From contig CAYURP010000011.1 in the NCBI GenBank assembly GCA_964447175.1, positions 1 to 64,000 on the forward strand: a DNA stretch of 64,000 bases, given 5' to 3'. Positions 8,154 to 17,010 of the stretch are shown here, in pieces. This DNA comes from CAYURP01 sp964447175. Its GTDB lineage: Bacteria; Zixibacteria; MSB-5A5; SM23-73-2. Numbering within the stretch: position 1 is the stretch's first letter; each line of letters opens with the position of its first letter. The position numbers and the translations under genes are program-made. The notes under the pieces were generated by a model. That model saw only the letters and a list, made by a program, of their open reading frames with translations, was not told the origin of the DNA and did not search any database.

Positions 8154-9557
8154 TCAGAGAGTTTTCAGATAAGCATGGATAGCCCGGGCTGCCTTTTTCC
8201 CAGCGCCTGCAGCTAAGATTACCGTTGCACCTCCGGTCACGATATCCCCTCCTGCGAAAACACCCTTTCGGGAGGTTTGTCCGGTTTCAGGATCAGCAAT
8301 GATATTGCCCCACTTATTTAACTCCAATCCCGGTGTGGTTTGAGGTACCAGAGGATGAGAACTGTTGCCTATAGCTACCATTACCGTATCCACCTTCATT
8401 TTGAAATTGGACCCCTCTATGGGAATGGGTCGTCTCCTTCCGGATTTATCCGGCTCACCTAATTTCATTTTAAGACACTCCATTTCAGTTACCCAGCCAT
8501 CGGAGTTGCCCAAAAAGCGGATGGGGGTAGTCAGAAAATGAAACTGGATGCCCTCTTCTTGAGCATGATGGATTTCACCCTCCCGGGCAGGCATTTCCGC
8601 ACTGGAGCGTCGGTAAACGATCATTGCATTTTCCGCACCCAGTCTTAAAGCGGTTCTGACCGAATCCATGGCAGTATTCCCCCCTCCCAAAACCGCTACA
8701 TTCTTGCCGGAAGAAATGGGAGTATCCGCCTCCGGGAAGGAATATGCCTTCATCAGATTGGAACGGGTTAGATATTCGTTGGCTGAATATATCCCGTTGA
8801 GATTTTCTCCAGGAATTCCCATGAAATTGGGAAGTCCGGCACCGGTTCCCAAAAACACGGCATGATACCCCTCTTGAAAAAGCTCATCCACAGTCTGGAT
8901 AGTGCCAACAGGCCAGCTGGTTTTTACCTTCACTCCCATTTTCACAAGATAGTCCACTTCCGCCTCCACAATCACTTTGGGCAGCCTGAACTCAGGTATC
9001 CCATATACCAAAACACCGCCGGCTTTGTGCAGAAGTTCAAATACGGTCACCTCATGACCCATTTTGATCAGATCTCCGGCTACAGTCAAACCAGCAGGAC
9101 CCGATCCCACCACTGCCACCTTCTTGCCGGTGGATTTCAGTATCTCTGGAATCTCCACGTCTCCCTTTTCTCTTTCGTAATCTGCAGCAAACCTCTCCAG
9201 GTTCCCAATGGCACAGGGGGTAAATTTCTTGGAGAGAATACAGGTCTTCTCGCACTGCTCCTCCTGGGGGCAAACCCTTCCACAAACAGCCGGAAGACTA
9301 TTGGTCTCCTTAAGTTTTTTGGCAGCTGCAACAAACTCTCCCTGCTCTATTAATTTAAGAAAGCCGGGTATGTCCACTTCGACCGGACAACCGTCAATGC
9401 AGGTGGGTTTTTTACACTGCAGACACCGGGTAGCTTCTTTTTGAGCCAATTCCGGGGTGTAACCCAAAGGTACTTCCCTGAAGTTATGAATCCTTTGCTC
9501 CGGAGTTTGTTCCGGCATTTTCTGGCGGGGGATTTTTAACCTGTCTTTAGTTTCCAA
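8154..9557 (-). CDS. nfnB: NfnB-like / glutamate synthase small-subunit-like flavoprotein
   Basis: 467 aa. The N-terminal di-cluster domain has cysteines 45, 48, 53, 57 and 92, 96, 102, 106. An FAD motif VVGSGPAG lies near residue 150 and an NAD(P)H motif VLGGGNTAMDS near 290. Alone it resembles the NADPH-dependent glutamate synthase beta subunit. The partner immediately upstream is a ferredoxin-NADP reductase-like subunit with a 2Fe-2S site, which fits NfnAB, the electron-bifurcating NADH-dependent ferredoxin:NADP oxidoreductase. No large glutamate synthase subunit is nearby. It is the last gene of its operon. Confidence 0.85.
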   Translation of the reverse strand: METKDRLKIPRQKMPEQTPEQRIHNFREVPLGYTPELAQKEATRCLQCKKPTCIDGCPVEVDIPGFLKLIEQGEFVAAAKKLKETNSLPAVCGRVCPQEEQCEKTCILSKKFTPCAIGNLERFAADYEREKGDVEIPEILKSTGKKVAVVGSGPAGLTVAGDLIKMGHEVTVFELLHKAGGVLVYGIPEFRLPKVIVEAEVDYLVKMGVKVKTSWPVGTIQTVDELFQEGYHAVFLGTGAGLPNFMGIPGENLNGIYSANEYLTRSNLMKAYSFPEADTPISSGKNVAVLGGGNTAMDSVRTALRLGAENAMIVYRRSSAEMPAREGEIHHAQEEGIQFHFLTTPIRFLGNSDGWVTEMECLKMKLGEPDKSGRRRPIPIEGSNFKMKVDTVMVAIGNSSHPLVPQTTPGLELNKWGNIIADPETGQTSRKGVFAGGDIVTGGATVILAAGAGKKAARAIHAYLKTL

Positions 9558-9577
9558 TTTTCAATCCTTTCTTTCTA

Positions 9578-10411
9578 CTATTTCCCTGTAAGGGAAAGAT
9601 ATTTTTCCAAGGAGATTTTTTCCTGTTTAACATACATGGAAAGTCTTCGGGAAAGCTCGTCGAAGTCCACCTGATGGCCATCGAAGTCAGGCCCGTCCAC
9701 GCAAGCGAATTTGGTCTTCCCTCCAACCGTTACCCGGCAGACTCCGCACATCCCGGTGCCGTCTATCATTATGGGATTCAAACTCACCATGGTCTTTATC
9801 TCATAAGGTTGAGTCACCATACAAGCCGCCTTCATCATAGGCACCGGACCAATAACCATACAGAAATTCAACTGCTTTCCATCTTTTAACATTTGGGATA
9901 GAGGCTGGGTAACGAATCCATTAAAACCGTAAGAACCATCATCAGTGCAGACTACAAATTCATCCGATGTCTTTTTCATCTCCTCCTCCATTATCAGAAG
10001 CTCTTTTGTCCGGGCTCCGATAATAGAGATCACCTCATTGCCAGCTTTCTTCAAAGCTTTAGCTATGGGATGTATGGGAGCAATCCCTATTCCCCCACCC
10101 ACACAAACACATTTTCCAAATTGTTCAATATGAGTGGGCTTTCCCAAAGGACCCACCACATCACAAAGACCATCCCCTGCTTTGAATTTACCTAATTGGA
10201 CAGTGGATTTCCCCACCTCCTGGAAAATAATGGTAAGAAGGCCAGTCTCCGGCTCCAGATCAGCTATGGACATGGGAATCCTTTCACCATCCTCATGAAT
10301 TCGCAAAATAACAAATTGACCTGGTTGTGCTTTTCTTGTTATTTCAGGGACTTCAAGTTTAATCAGATTGATCTGGGGAGCTAATTTTTCCTTTTTAACT
10401 ATCCGGTTCAA
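9578..10411 (-). CDS. nfnA: NfnA-like ferredoxin-NADP reductase subunit
   Basis: 277 aa. It has an N-terminal FAD-binding barrel (RIPMSIAD) and an NAD-binding middle part (GGGIGIAPIHPIAKAL). The C-terminal 2Fe-2S segment MIDGTGMCGVCRVTVGG with a later FACVDGPDFDGH is as in NfnA and sulfide dehydrogenase alpha. With the downstream NfnB-like protein it probably balances NADH, NADPH and reduced ferredoxin in a fermenting cell. The start codon overlaps the stop of the small lipoprotein gene by four bases, and the stop is 20 bases before nfnB. Confidence 0.85.
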   Translation of the reverse strand: MNRIVKKEKLAPQINLIKLEVPEITRKAQPGQFVILRIHEDGERIPMSIADLEPETGLLTIIFQEVGKSTVQLGKFKAGDGLCDVVGPLGKPTHIEQFGKCVCVGGGIGIAPIHPIAKALKKAGNEVISIIGARTKELLIMEEEMKKTSDEFVVCTDDGSYGFNGFVTQPLSQMLKDGKQLNFCMVIGPVPMMKAACMVTQPYEIKTMVSLNPIMIDGTGMCGVCRVTVGGKTKFACVDGPDFDGHQVDFDELSRRLSMYVKQEKISLEKYLSLTGK

Positions 10412-10749
10412 AAATCCTCCTTTTCTTTTTTCTTCTTTAGTTTTTCAATCTCTTTCACAAAGTATTCCCGAAAGTAATCCACCACCTCCTGGGTGGAGAA
10501 AACATTTATGGCCTCTTTATCCTTTAATTTGTCATAATCTTGTTTGAAAGTGAAATCAGAGGCTAAAAGTGAATCCAGACCAACTATCACATACTGATAA
10601 TCTCCGGAATCAAATTGCTTTCTCATCTCCTCAGGCAGAACATATCTGAAATCATCCAATCTTCTCTGCAGATTATCCAATTTGGATTCCTCACAACAAA
10701 AAAGAAATAAAAAAAGGGTTGCTAAAAAAATGGATAATGGTTTTCTCAT
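10408..10749 (-). CDS. small lipoprotein-like protein of unknown function
   Basis: 113 aa, not recognised. It has an N-terminal hydrophobic stretch (residues 5-18) ending in FLFCCEES, where Cys18 or Cys19 could be lipidated although the lipobox is imperfect. The mature part is charged and helical, ending in a Lys/Glu-rich tail. It is locked into the operon by four-base overlaps with ackA upstream and nfnA downstream. That suggests translational coupling, but gives no clear role next to cytoplasmic enzymes. Confidence 0.7.
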   Translation of the reverse strand: MRKPLSIFLATLFLFLFCCEESKLDNLQRRLDDFRYVLPEEMRKQFDSGDYQYVIVGLDSLLASDFTFKQDYDKLKDKEAINVFSTQEVVDYFREYFVKEIEKLKKKKEKEDF

Positions 10750-11978
10750 ACTCCTTTATGCATAACCTTTCTTTTTTCGGTTTCTTGAATAATTCTTTGG
10801 GTATCTCTGGCGATAACCAGCTCCTCATTGGTGGGTATAACTAAAACCTTCACCCTGGAGTCTGGCGAGCTTATCATTGCCTCGATTTTAATTGCTTCCT
10901 TATTTCTTCTCTCATTGATTTTGATGCCTAAAAAATCCAGATTTTCACAGGATTTCTTGCGGACCAAAGGAGCGTTTTCCCCTATCCCTGCGGTGAAGAC
11001 TAAAACATCCAATCCCCCCAGAATGGCTGCGTAGGCTCCTATGTACTTTTTTATTCTGTTGCAGTAGATATCCAGAGCCAGCTGAGCGCCTTTATTTCCT
11101 TTTTTGGATTCCTCCAGGATATCCTTCATATCGCTGGAGATGCCTGAGATTCCCTGCAATCCCCCATGCTTGTTAAGCAGAGTGTTGGCCTCATGTAATG
11201 TAAGCTCCTCATGAGCTATGATATAAAGTATCGCTGCTGGATCCAGATCCCCGGATCTGGTTCCCATAAGAAGTCCCTCCAGGGGAGTAAATCCCATACT
11301 GGTATCAATGGACTTTCCCCCTTTTATAGCAGCCATGCTGGCACCATTACCCAGATGACAGGTTATCATCAATATATCTTCAAGGTTCTTTTTGAGAAGC
11401 TGGGCTGAACGATGTGCTACATAAAAGTGGGATGTGCCATGAAATCCATATCTTCTAATTCCGTATTTTTTATACAATAGATATGGAATTCCATAAATGT
11501 AGGAACTGGGAGGCATACTCTGATGAAAGGCAGTGTCAAATACTGCTACCTGAGGAACTCCGGGAAATATCTTTTGAGCTGCATTTATTCCTTTAATGTT
11601 ATGAGGATTGTGTAAAGGTGCTAAGTCGATACATTTTCTGATCTGGGACATAATCTCAGAGGTAATCAAAGCGGAATCGGCAAACTCCTCCCCACCATGA
11701 ACTACTCTATGACCTATTGCCTCGATCTCGGATTTGTCTTTTACTACCCCGTGCTCTCCGGATAGAAGTGCCCGAACCACATATTCGATAGCCATTATGT
11801 GGTCCAGTATCTCAGCTGTTATTTTGACCTCGGATCGATCGAATGGTTTGTGGCTTAAAACAGCATCGCTCATTCCGATCCGGGAAACCATCCCCTTGGC
11901 TAATGCTATGTTTACACTGGTGTCTATCAGTTGATACTTGACCGAGGAACTTCCACAATTTAAAACCAGGATGCGCAT
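10746..11978 (-). CDS. ackA: acetate kinase
   Basis: 410 aa. It interconverts acetyl-phosphate and acetate with ATP formation. Diagnostic motifs are VLNCGSSSVKY at residues 4-14, GFHGTSH, CHLGNGAS, and MGFTPLEGLLMGTRSGDLDP. The C-terminal TAGIGENAPLVR is also present. No phosphotransacetylase is in the window. It follows the 3-hydroxyacyl-CoA dehydrogenase by 14 bases and overlaps the lipoprotein gene, placing acetate formation in one unit with NfnAB. Confidence 0.96.
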   Translation of the reverse strand: MRILVLNCGSSSVKYQLIDTSVNIALAKGMVSRIGMSDAVLSHKPFDRSEVKITAEILDHIMAIEYVVRALLSGEHGVVKDKSEIEAIGHRVVHGGEEFADSALITSEIMSQIRKCIDLAPLHNPHNIKGINAAQKIFPGVPQVAVFDTAFHQSMPPSSYIYGIPYLLYKKYGIRRYGFHGTSHFYVAHRSAQLLKKNLEDILMITCHLGNGASMAAIKGGKSIDTSMGFTPLEGLLMGTRSGDLDPAAILYIIAHEELTLHEANTLLNKHGGLQGISGISSDMKDILEESKKGNKGAQLALDIYCNRIKKYIGAYAAILGGLDVLVFTAGIGENAPLVRKKSCENLDFLGIKINERRNKEAIKIEAMISSPDSRVKVLVIPTNEELVIARDTQRIIQETEKRKVMHKGV

Positions 11979-11992
11979 AGTTATTCCACCAA

Positions 11993-12916
11993 TTAAATTT
12001 CCGGAGGGGGAACATATCTTCTTAGGATGATTTCAGGATTCTCTCCAATTTTGTTCCCCTCCTTATCATAAAGGAAAAAGCCCTGACCAGCCTTTTTACC
12101 CAGATGTCCAGCTCGGACCAACTTCCTCAAGAGAGGACAGGGATTGTACTTGTGTTCAGATAATTCCTCTAAGAGATTCTCCATCCAGTCCATAACCACA
12201 TCCAAACCCATAGAGTCCGCTAAGGCTAAAGGCCCAATATTGAATCCGTAGCCCAGCTTCATGGCAGTATCTATATCCTCAGCAGAGGCGATCCCTTCCA
12301 TCAGAACGTGTATGGCTTCATTCAAAAGAGGGACGATGATCCGGGTAGTTACATAACCTGGATACTCATAAACTGCTACCGGGGTTTTATTGAGCTGTTC
12401 CTGGGCGATCTCTTTCACCAGATCATAGGTTTTCTGGGAGGTCCTGAGCCCTCTCACTATCTCCACAAGTGGTATCTTCACCACAGGATATAAGAAATGC
12501 ATCCCGATAACCTTATCCGGCCTTTGAGTAAAAGCAGCTAACTCCGTGATGGAGAGGGTGGAGGTATTGGTTACCAGGATGGTTTCCGGAGAGCAGAGTT
12601 TGTCCATTTCCTCAAAGATCCTTTTTTTCTTCTCCAGCTCCTCCGGAATGCACTCTATGACCATAGGAACATCACAAGCATCCTTTAGCTTAATAGACCA
12701 TTTTATCCTGGAGAGCACTGCTTTTTTCTCCGACTCTGTCATTCCCCATTTCTCAATCTCCTGATCCATCTCTTCGGATAAAAGCTCCAGGCTCTGTTTT
12801 AGTATCTCCTGCGTCAGATCAATCAGGACAACCTCGGTACCCGTGGAGGACAAAAGCTGAGCGATTCCTCTGCCCATTACCCCGGCACCACAAATCGCAA
12901 CTTTATTAACCGCCAT
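11993..12916 (-). CDS. 3-hydroxyacyl-CoA (3-hydroxybutyryl-CoA) dehydrogenase
   Basis: 307 aa. The Rossmann motif is ICGAGVMGRGIAQL at residues 8-21, then IECIPEE, NTSTLSI and the catalytic-His region GMHFLYPV (family norm HFFNP). The C-terminal domain includes GYGFNIGPLALADSMGLDV. It oxidises or forms 3-oxoacyl-CoA with NAD(P), as in butyrate-type fermentation or beta-oxidation. It is first in the operon with ackA and nfnAB, 25-30 bases behind a good promoter, and divergent from the AbfD-like gene. Confidence 0.92.
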   Translation of the reverse strand: MAVNKVAICGAGVMGRGIAQLLSSTGTEVVLIDLTQEILKQSLELLSEEMDQEIEKWGMTESEKKAVLSRIKWSIKLKDACDVPMVIECIPEELEKKKRIFEEMDKLCSPETILVTNTSTLSITELAAFTQRPDKVIGMHFLYPVVKIPLVEIVRGLRTSQKTYDLVKEIAQEQLNKTPVAVYEYPGYVTTRIIVPLLNEAIHVLMEGIASAEDIDTAMKLGYGFNIGPLALADSMGLDVVMDWMENLLEELSEHKYNPCPLLRKLVRAGHLGKKAGQGFFLYDKEGNKIGENPEIILRRYVPPPEI

Positions 12917-12948
12917 GAATTAACTTCTCCCTGAGCTTATTGATTTCT

Positions 12949-12976
12949 ATTATAAAAAAATCTATCCTTTTTGCAA
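12949..12976 (-). promoter_or_regulatory. sigma70 promoter of the dehydrogenase-ackA-nfnAB operon
   Basis: TTGCAA (12976-12971), a 16-nt spacer, and a perfect TATAAT (12954-12949). The start is expected near 12942, leaving a leader of about 25 nt. It lies in the 204-base divergent region shared with the AbfD-like gene. I see no convincing plus-strand promoter there. Confidence 0.6.
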
Positions 12977-13120
12977 GTTGTCTTTTTATTAATTTGTTAA
13001 AAATTTCACAAAGTCTAAAACATATTTATTACGTATAGATTTAAAAACCGCTTGTTTATCAAGATGCAACGACTACAAACAAAAGCATTCGAATTTTAAA
13101 TGTTAACCAAGGAGTAAAGA

Positions 13121-14587
13121 ATGGCTTTAAAAACACCAGAGGAATACAAGGAGAGCTTGAAAAAGCTACGTTCTAATATTCACAAGTTCGGTAAGGTGAT
13201 AGAGGATGTGACCACCAGCCCTTATACCAGGTGTACTGTGGAGGGGCATGCTCAGATATTTAAAGCTCAGCACCATCCGGAGTATAAGGACATAGTCACC
13301 ACTAAATCCTCCCTAAACGGAGAGGAGATATCCCGCTATCTGTCCATAATTGAATCACCTGAGGATATGATAGCCAACTCTAAAATGAAAAGGTTCATTT
13401 TTCAACTAACCGGAACCTGCACCGGTGGCAGATGCGCTGGCTGGAACTGCATCAACTCCATGTGGGCCACCACCTATGATATGGATAAGGAGCTGGGAAC
13501 TGACTATCAGCAAAGGCTTAAAAATTGGTTGACTCAGGCACAGAAAAACGACATCACCGTAGCTGGAGCATTAACCGATCCTAAAGGCGATAGGACCAAA
13601 TCTCCTTCCCAGCAGGAAGATCCCGATTTGAACCTGCATATCGTGGACATACGGGAGGACGGGATTGTGGTTCGAGGGGCAAAGGTGATGATTTGTGGCG
13701 TGGCTGCTGCAAATGAGTTATTTATTTTACCCGGTTCCGGATACAAAGAGGAGGATAAGGATTGGGCAGTCTCATTTGTGATTCCCAAAGACATTGAAGG
13801 ATTAACCATTGTTGAGACCAGGAGACCGTCGGATACCAGAGAGGAGGAAGACGGGTTTGACATTCCGGTTAAATGCGGGGGAATAACTCAAGCCTATCTT
13901 TTCTTTGAGGACGTGTTTGTTCCTAATGAGAGAGTGTTTATGTGCCAGGAATATAAATACTCTTTGAGTGCTGTTTTAAATTTCATAATGCCCTATCGGG
14001 CAGCAATTGGCGCCTGCGTGGCGGGTCAGGGCGATGTGAAGATCGGATCTGCCATTTTGGTTGCCCGGGCCAACGGCCTTTCCTCAAAAGTTTTCAGCGA
14101 GAAGCTGACCCAAATGGTTATAAACAATGAAACTACTTTTGGAATGGGTATTGCAGCTGCTGCTCTGGGAAGGAAACATCCCTCCGGTGTGTGGCAGTGC
14201 AACCCACTTTTAGCCAACGTGAACAAAGTTCACGTGGCAACTCTGCCCTATGAGACGTCAGTTTTAGCCCAGGATATAGCCGGAGGCATAGCTGAAACCG
14301 GGTGCATACCATCCTCAGTTGATTTCTATGACCCTAAATACGGAAATTTAGTCCAAAAGTATCTCAAAGCCAGTGCCTCAGCTGAATCCAGAACTAAAGC
14401 AGCCAGGTTAGTAGAGTGGACTACCATTGGAGCGGGCGTTCCGGGATGCATGCACGGAGGAGGCTCACCAGACGGAGCTAAATTAGTTATAAGAGCTAAT
14501 TCCAATTTAGAGGAAAAGGTCAACATCGCTAAAAGACTGGCGGGAATAGATGAGGATATTCCGGAGCCGGTGAAGAAAAAAAAGTAG
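13121..14587 (+). CDS. AbfD / 4-hydroxyphenylacetate 3-monooxygenase family flavoprotein, atypical
   Basis: 488 aa, colinear along its length with 4-hydroxybutyryl-CoA dehydratase (GALTDPKGDR, REDGIVVRGAK, VPNERVF, LANVNKVHV, EDIAGG-like, MHGGGSP). Compared from memory with the Clostridium aminobutyricum enzyme, the cluster cysteines are spaced Cys100-x4-Cys105 instead of x3. Cys299 is kept, but the His ligand is Tyr292. The active-site Tyr296, Lys300, Glu257 and Glu455 correspond to Ile, Val, Gln and Gly. It is thus probably a paralogue with another reaction, perhaps on another acyl-CoA. AAGGAG precedes the ATG. The stop TAG lies in a GTAG-headed hairpin. Confidence 0.85.
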   Translation: MALKTPEEYKESLKKLRSNIHKFGKVIEDVTTSPYTRCTVEGHAQIFKAQHHPEYKDIVTTKSSLNGEEISRYLSIIESPEDMIANSKMKRFIFQLTGTCTGGRCAGWNCINSMWATTYDMDKELGTDYQQRLKNWLTQAQKNDITVAGALTDPKGDRTKSPSQQEDPDLNLHIVDIREDGIVVRGAKVMICGVAAANELFILPGSGYKEEDKDWAVSFVIPKDIEGLTIVETRRPSDTREEEDGFDIPVKCGGITQAYLFFEDVFVPNERVFMCQEYKYSLSAVLNFIMPYRAAIGACVAGQGDVKIGSAILVARANGLSSKVFSEKLTQMVINNETTFGMGIAAAALGRKHPSGVWQCNPLLANVNKVHVATLPYETSVLAQDIAGGIAETGCIPSSVDFYDPKYGNLVQKYLKASASAESRTKAARLVEWTTIGAGVPGCMHGGGSPDGAKLVIRANSNLEEKVNIAKRLAGIDEDIPEPVKKKK

Positions 14588-14607
14588 GGGAGTCCCTAAT
14601 GGGCTCC
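14584..14607. repeat. GTAG-headed hairpin at the 3' end of the AbfD-like gene
   Basis: GTAG (14584-14587) includes the stop codon of the gene. It is followed by GGAGTCCC (14589-14596) pairing, with one bulged base, to GGGCTCC (14601-14607). This resembles the GTAG-plus-palindrome repeats elsewhere in the window, and as at fabD the GTAG head provides a TAG stop. Chance cannot be excluded for a single short copy. Confidence 0.4.
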
Positions 14608-14613
14608 TTAAAA

Positions 14614-14645
14614 GGGAGGGGATAAACCCCTCCCCTATTTTTATC
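14614..14645 (+). terminator. rho-independent terminator after the AbfD-like gene
   Basis: GGGAGGGG (14614-14621) pairs perfectly with CCCCTCCC (14627-14634) around a five-base loop, followed by CTATTTTTAT. It ends the AbfD-like transcript just before the EamA transporter gene. Confidence 0.85.
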
Positions 14646-14662
14646 CTCATTTGTCTAACCTC

Positions 14663-15565
14663 ATGACCAGAGAACTTAAAGGATATTTTCTGATAATTCT
14701 GGCAACAACCCTTTTGGGGAGCATAGGAGTACTGGGAAAATTAATCTATCAGTACGAGCCGGACCCGATAAAAATCGTTACCTATAGAGGGGTAATCGCC
14801 TCCATTTTATTAGCTGGGACTTTAGCCCTGTTTGATCTTAAAAAACTCAGGATAAAACTAAGAGACATCCCCTTTTTTGCCATTTACGGCTTTTTAAGTG
14901 TCACCTTGACTTTCATTCTCTTTTTCTATGCCATAAAATTCACCACGGTAGCACTTGCCACCATATTGATCTATACCTTCCCGGCATGGGTTTTGATTTT
15001 ATCAATCTTCATTCTAAATGAGAAGTTAAATAAAAATAAAATCACCGCTCTTCTTTTAACATTTTTAGGATGCATATTAGTAATTCAGGTTTACGATGCT
15101 TCCCTTTTGAAATTCAACTTGAAAGGGATAACCTACGGTCTTTTTTGTGCCTTAGGAGCAGCCTCGTATACCATCTTTGGCAAGAAGGCAACTTTCAAAT
15201 ACGATCCCCAGACTGTAGTAACCTACGCCATGCTTTTCGGGGCTTTGTTTTTGTTATTTTTCAGGGAACCCAAGTCGTTGCTATCAGCTAATTACCCAGC
15301 TTTAGCCTGGGTCTGGATTTTCACTTTAGCCATTGTTCCCACACTTTTTGGTTATTCTTTATATACCAGAGGATTGAAATACCTGGAGGCATCCAGAACC
15401 GGGATCGTCGCCACATGGGAAATAGTAGTTGCATCGGGTCTGGCTTTTATTATATTCGGTGAGAAATTGACCCTTCCTCAGATCCTGGGAGCGATTCTAA
15501 TATTATGGGGAATTTTCATTATAAGCAAACAAAAACTTCAGGAGGTAAAAGATGAACCGGTTTAA
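14663..15565 (+). CDS. EamA/DMT-family transporter
   Basis: 300 aa from the ATG. An in-frame TTG four codons earlier (14651) is possible, and neither has a good Shine-Dalgarno. Ten hydrophobic segments in two five-helix halves match the drug/metabolite transporter superfamily. Each half contains the EamA repeat (VTYRGVIAS in the first, ASRTGIVATWEIV in the second). The substrate cannot be inferred. The stop overlaps the nitroreductase-like gene by 14 bases, so the two are likely co-transcribed. Confidence 0.88.
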   Translation: MTRELKGYFLIILATTLLGSIGVLGKLIYQYEPDPIKIVTYRGVIASILLAGTLALFDLKKLRIKLRDIPFFAIYGFLSVTLTFILFFYAIKFTTVALATILIYTFPAWVLILSIFILNEKLNKNKITALLLTFLGCILVIQVYDASLLKFNLKGITYGLFCALGAASYTIFGKKATFKYDPQTVVTYAMLFGALFLLFFREPKSLLSANYPALAWVWIFTLAIVPTLFGYSLYTRGLKYLEASRTGIVATWEIVVASGLAFIIFGEKLTLPQILGAILILWGIFIISKQKLQEVKDEPV

Positions 15566-16244
15566 GATAGTGCTTTTAGCTATGGTTTTAGGGGCGATAA
15601 TTCTTCTGCCTAACCTGTGGAGAGGAAATACCTATTCTAAAATCAAAACCGAAAAAATCATACTGCCCCAGCCAAGATATGACAGCAAAGTTTCGGTTGA
15701 GGAAGCTCTTTCCAATCGTAGATCAATAAGGAGCTATAAAGATCAACCCATAACTTTGAAGGAGCTTTCCCAGCTTCTCTGGGCAGCTCAAGGTATTACA
15801 GAAAAATTGGGTGGAAGAACCGCACCCTCTGCCGGAGCGAAATATCCCCTGGAAGTCTTTGTGGTGGTGGGAAAGGTGGAAGGATTAGAACAGGGGATCT
15901 ACAGGTATGATCCAGAGGATCACAGTGTGATAGGATTCAAGAGAGGTGATTTAAGAGAAAATCTGACAAAAGCAGCCATAGGACAGCCCTGTATTAAAAA
16001 TGCACCGGTGGATATAGTGGTTACCGGAGTCTATTCCAGAACCATGGAAAAATATGGTGAAAGAGCTAACCGCTACGTGCATATGGAAGTGGGACACGCC
16101 TGCCAGAACATCTATTTGCAAGCTGAGGCTTTGAATCTGGGAACGGTGGTAATCGGTTCCTTCCACGATAATGACGTTGCAGAGCTTTTGAAACTCAAAG
16201 AGGAGAAGCCCTTAGCCATAATGCCCGTAGGGAAGAAAAAATAA
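15552..16244 (+). CDS. SagB/ThcOx-type nitroreductase-family protein, exported or membrane-anchored
   Basis: 230 aa. Residues 5-22 form a hydrophobic N-terminal segment, a signal peptide or anchor. The flavin-dependent nitroreductase fold follows, with SNRRSIRSYKDQPITLKELSQLLWAAQG near residues 51-80 and TAPSAGAKYPLEVFVV after it, typical of the SagB-type branch. SagB proteins in peptide-toxin clusters oxidise azolines, but no YcaO or other azole genes are here, so a general oxidoreductase is more likely. GGAGGT lies 5 bases before the ATG, inside the end of the transporter gene. Confidence 0.88.
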   Translation: MNRFKIVLLAMVLGAIILLPNLWRGNTYSKIKTEKIILPQPRYDSKVSVEEALSNRRSIRSYKDQPITLKELSQLLWAAQGITEKLGGRTAPSAGAKYPLEVFVVVGKVEGLEQGIYRYDPEDHSVIGFKRGDLRENLTKAAIGQPCIKNAPVDIVVTGVYSRTMEKYGERANRYVHMEVGHACQNIYLQAEALNLGTVVIGSFHDNDVAELLKLKEEKPLAIMPVGKKK

Positions 16245-16284
16245 ATCAAGATAGATTATTGTTAATATATCTAAATACAGTTTT

Positions 16285-16953
16285 ATGAAGTTAAAGGACA
16301 TCCAATACATCCTCACAGTCTTGATCCTTCTTTCCCTATTAAGCATTGCTGGATGTTTCACCACCCTGCAGACAGCTAAAACTACTGACGGAGCTAGTTT
16401 CACAGCAGGAATTCAAAGATATTATGTGGAAAAAGAAAAGTTTCATCCAGTTTATGAAAAACAATATGAATCATATCATCTATTAGTTATGATGGCGCGT
16501 TTTGGCAGAATGGCTACCAAGAAAAAAATGGGCTGGGATTTTGGACTCAAATTTCTAACAGATAAAATCGATCATGGAAATTACGATCCGGTGGGATTTT
16601 TCTCAGAGGAGTTCAAGGTTCAGTTTCCAAGAAAATTGCCTTTTGACATAGCTTTGGCAGCTGAACTGTGGCTCTACTATCCTGGCAGTTTCTCAGTCTT
16701 ATTGAGCAAAGACCTATCCCCTAAATTCACACTATACAGCGAACTTAAATTCGTTGGAGCCTTATATGATTTAAGCGAAAGAGATGAAATTTTTGGTTTG
16801 CGTCCCAAAGTAACTCTGGGAACTGAGATAAACTTAATCAGAAACTTCTCTTTCCTCTTCGAGGTGGAAAGAATTTTTCACCACTACAATGATTCGAAAC
16901 TGGCCACCAGTTTGAATGCCGGAGTTTGCCTTAAACTGCCTTACCGGGAATAA
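16285..16953 (+). CDS. predicted lipoprotein of unknown function
   Basis: 222 aa, not recognised. The N-terminal hydrophobic segment ends in the lipobox LSIAGC (Cys near residue 24). The mature part alternates hydrophobic and polar residues in strand-like stretches (FDIALAAELWLYY, KFTLYSELKFVGAL, FSFLFEVERIF), suggesting a beta-rich or small barrel-like protein at the outer membrane. It follows the nitroreductase gene by 40 bases and may be in the same unit, though the gap is AT-rich. Confidence 0.7.
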   Translation: MKLKDIQYILTVLILLSLLSIAGCFTTLQTAKTTDGASFTAGIQRYYVEKEKFHPVYEKQYESYHLLVMMARFGRMATKKKMGWDFGLKFLTDKIDHGNYDPVGFFSEEFKVQFPRKLPFDIALAAELWLYYPGSFSVLLSKDLSPKFTLYSELKFVGALYDLSERDEIFGLRPKVTLGTEINLIRNFSFLFEVERIFHHYNDSKLATSLNAGVCLKLPYRE

Positions 16954-17010
16954 GAATAAAATGCAAGATGATTTTCAAGTAAGATTTTATTCAATACCCG
17001 CCCTATTTCC

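Noticed and set aside
13121..14587. Calling this gene abfD and inferring a 4-hydroxybutyrate pathway
   Set aside because: The key catalytic residues appear replaced and no other pathway gene is nearby.
15552..16244. SagB as evidence of an azole peptide-toxin cluster
   Set aside because: No YcaO, dehydrogenase partner or precursor peptide was found beside it.
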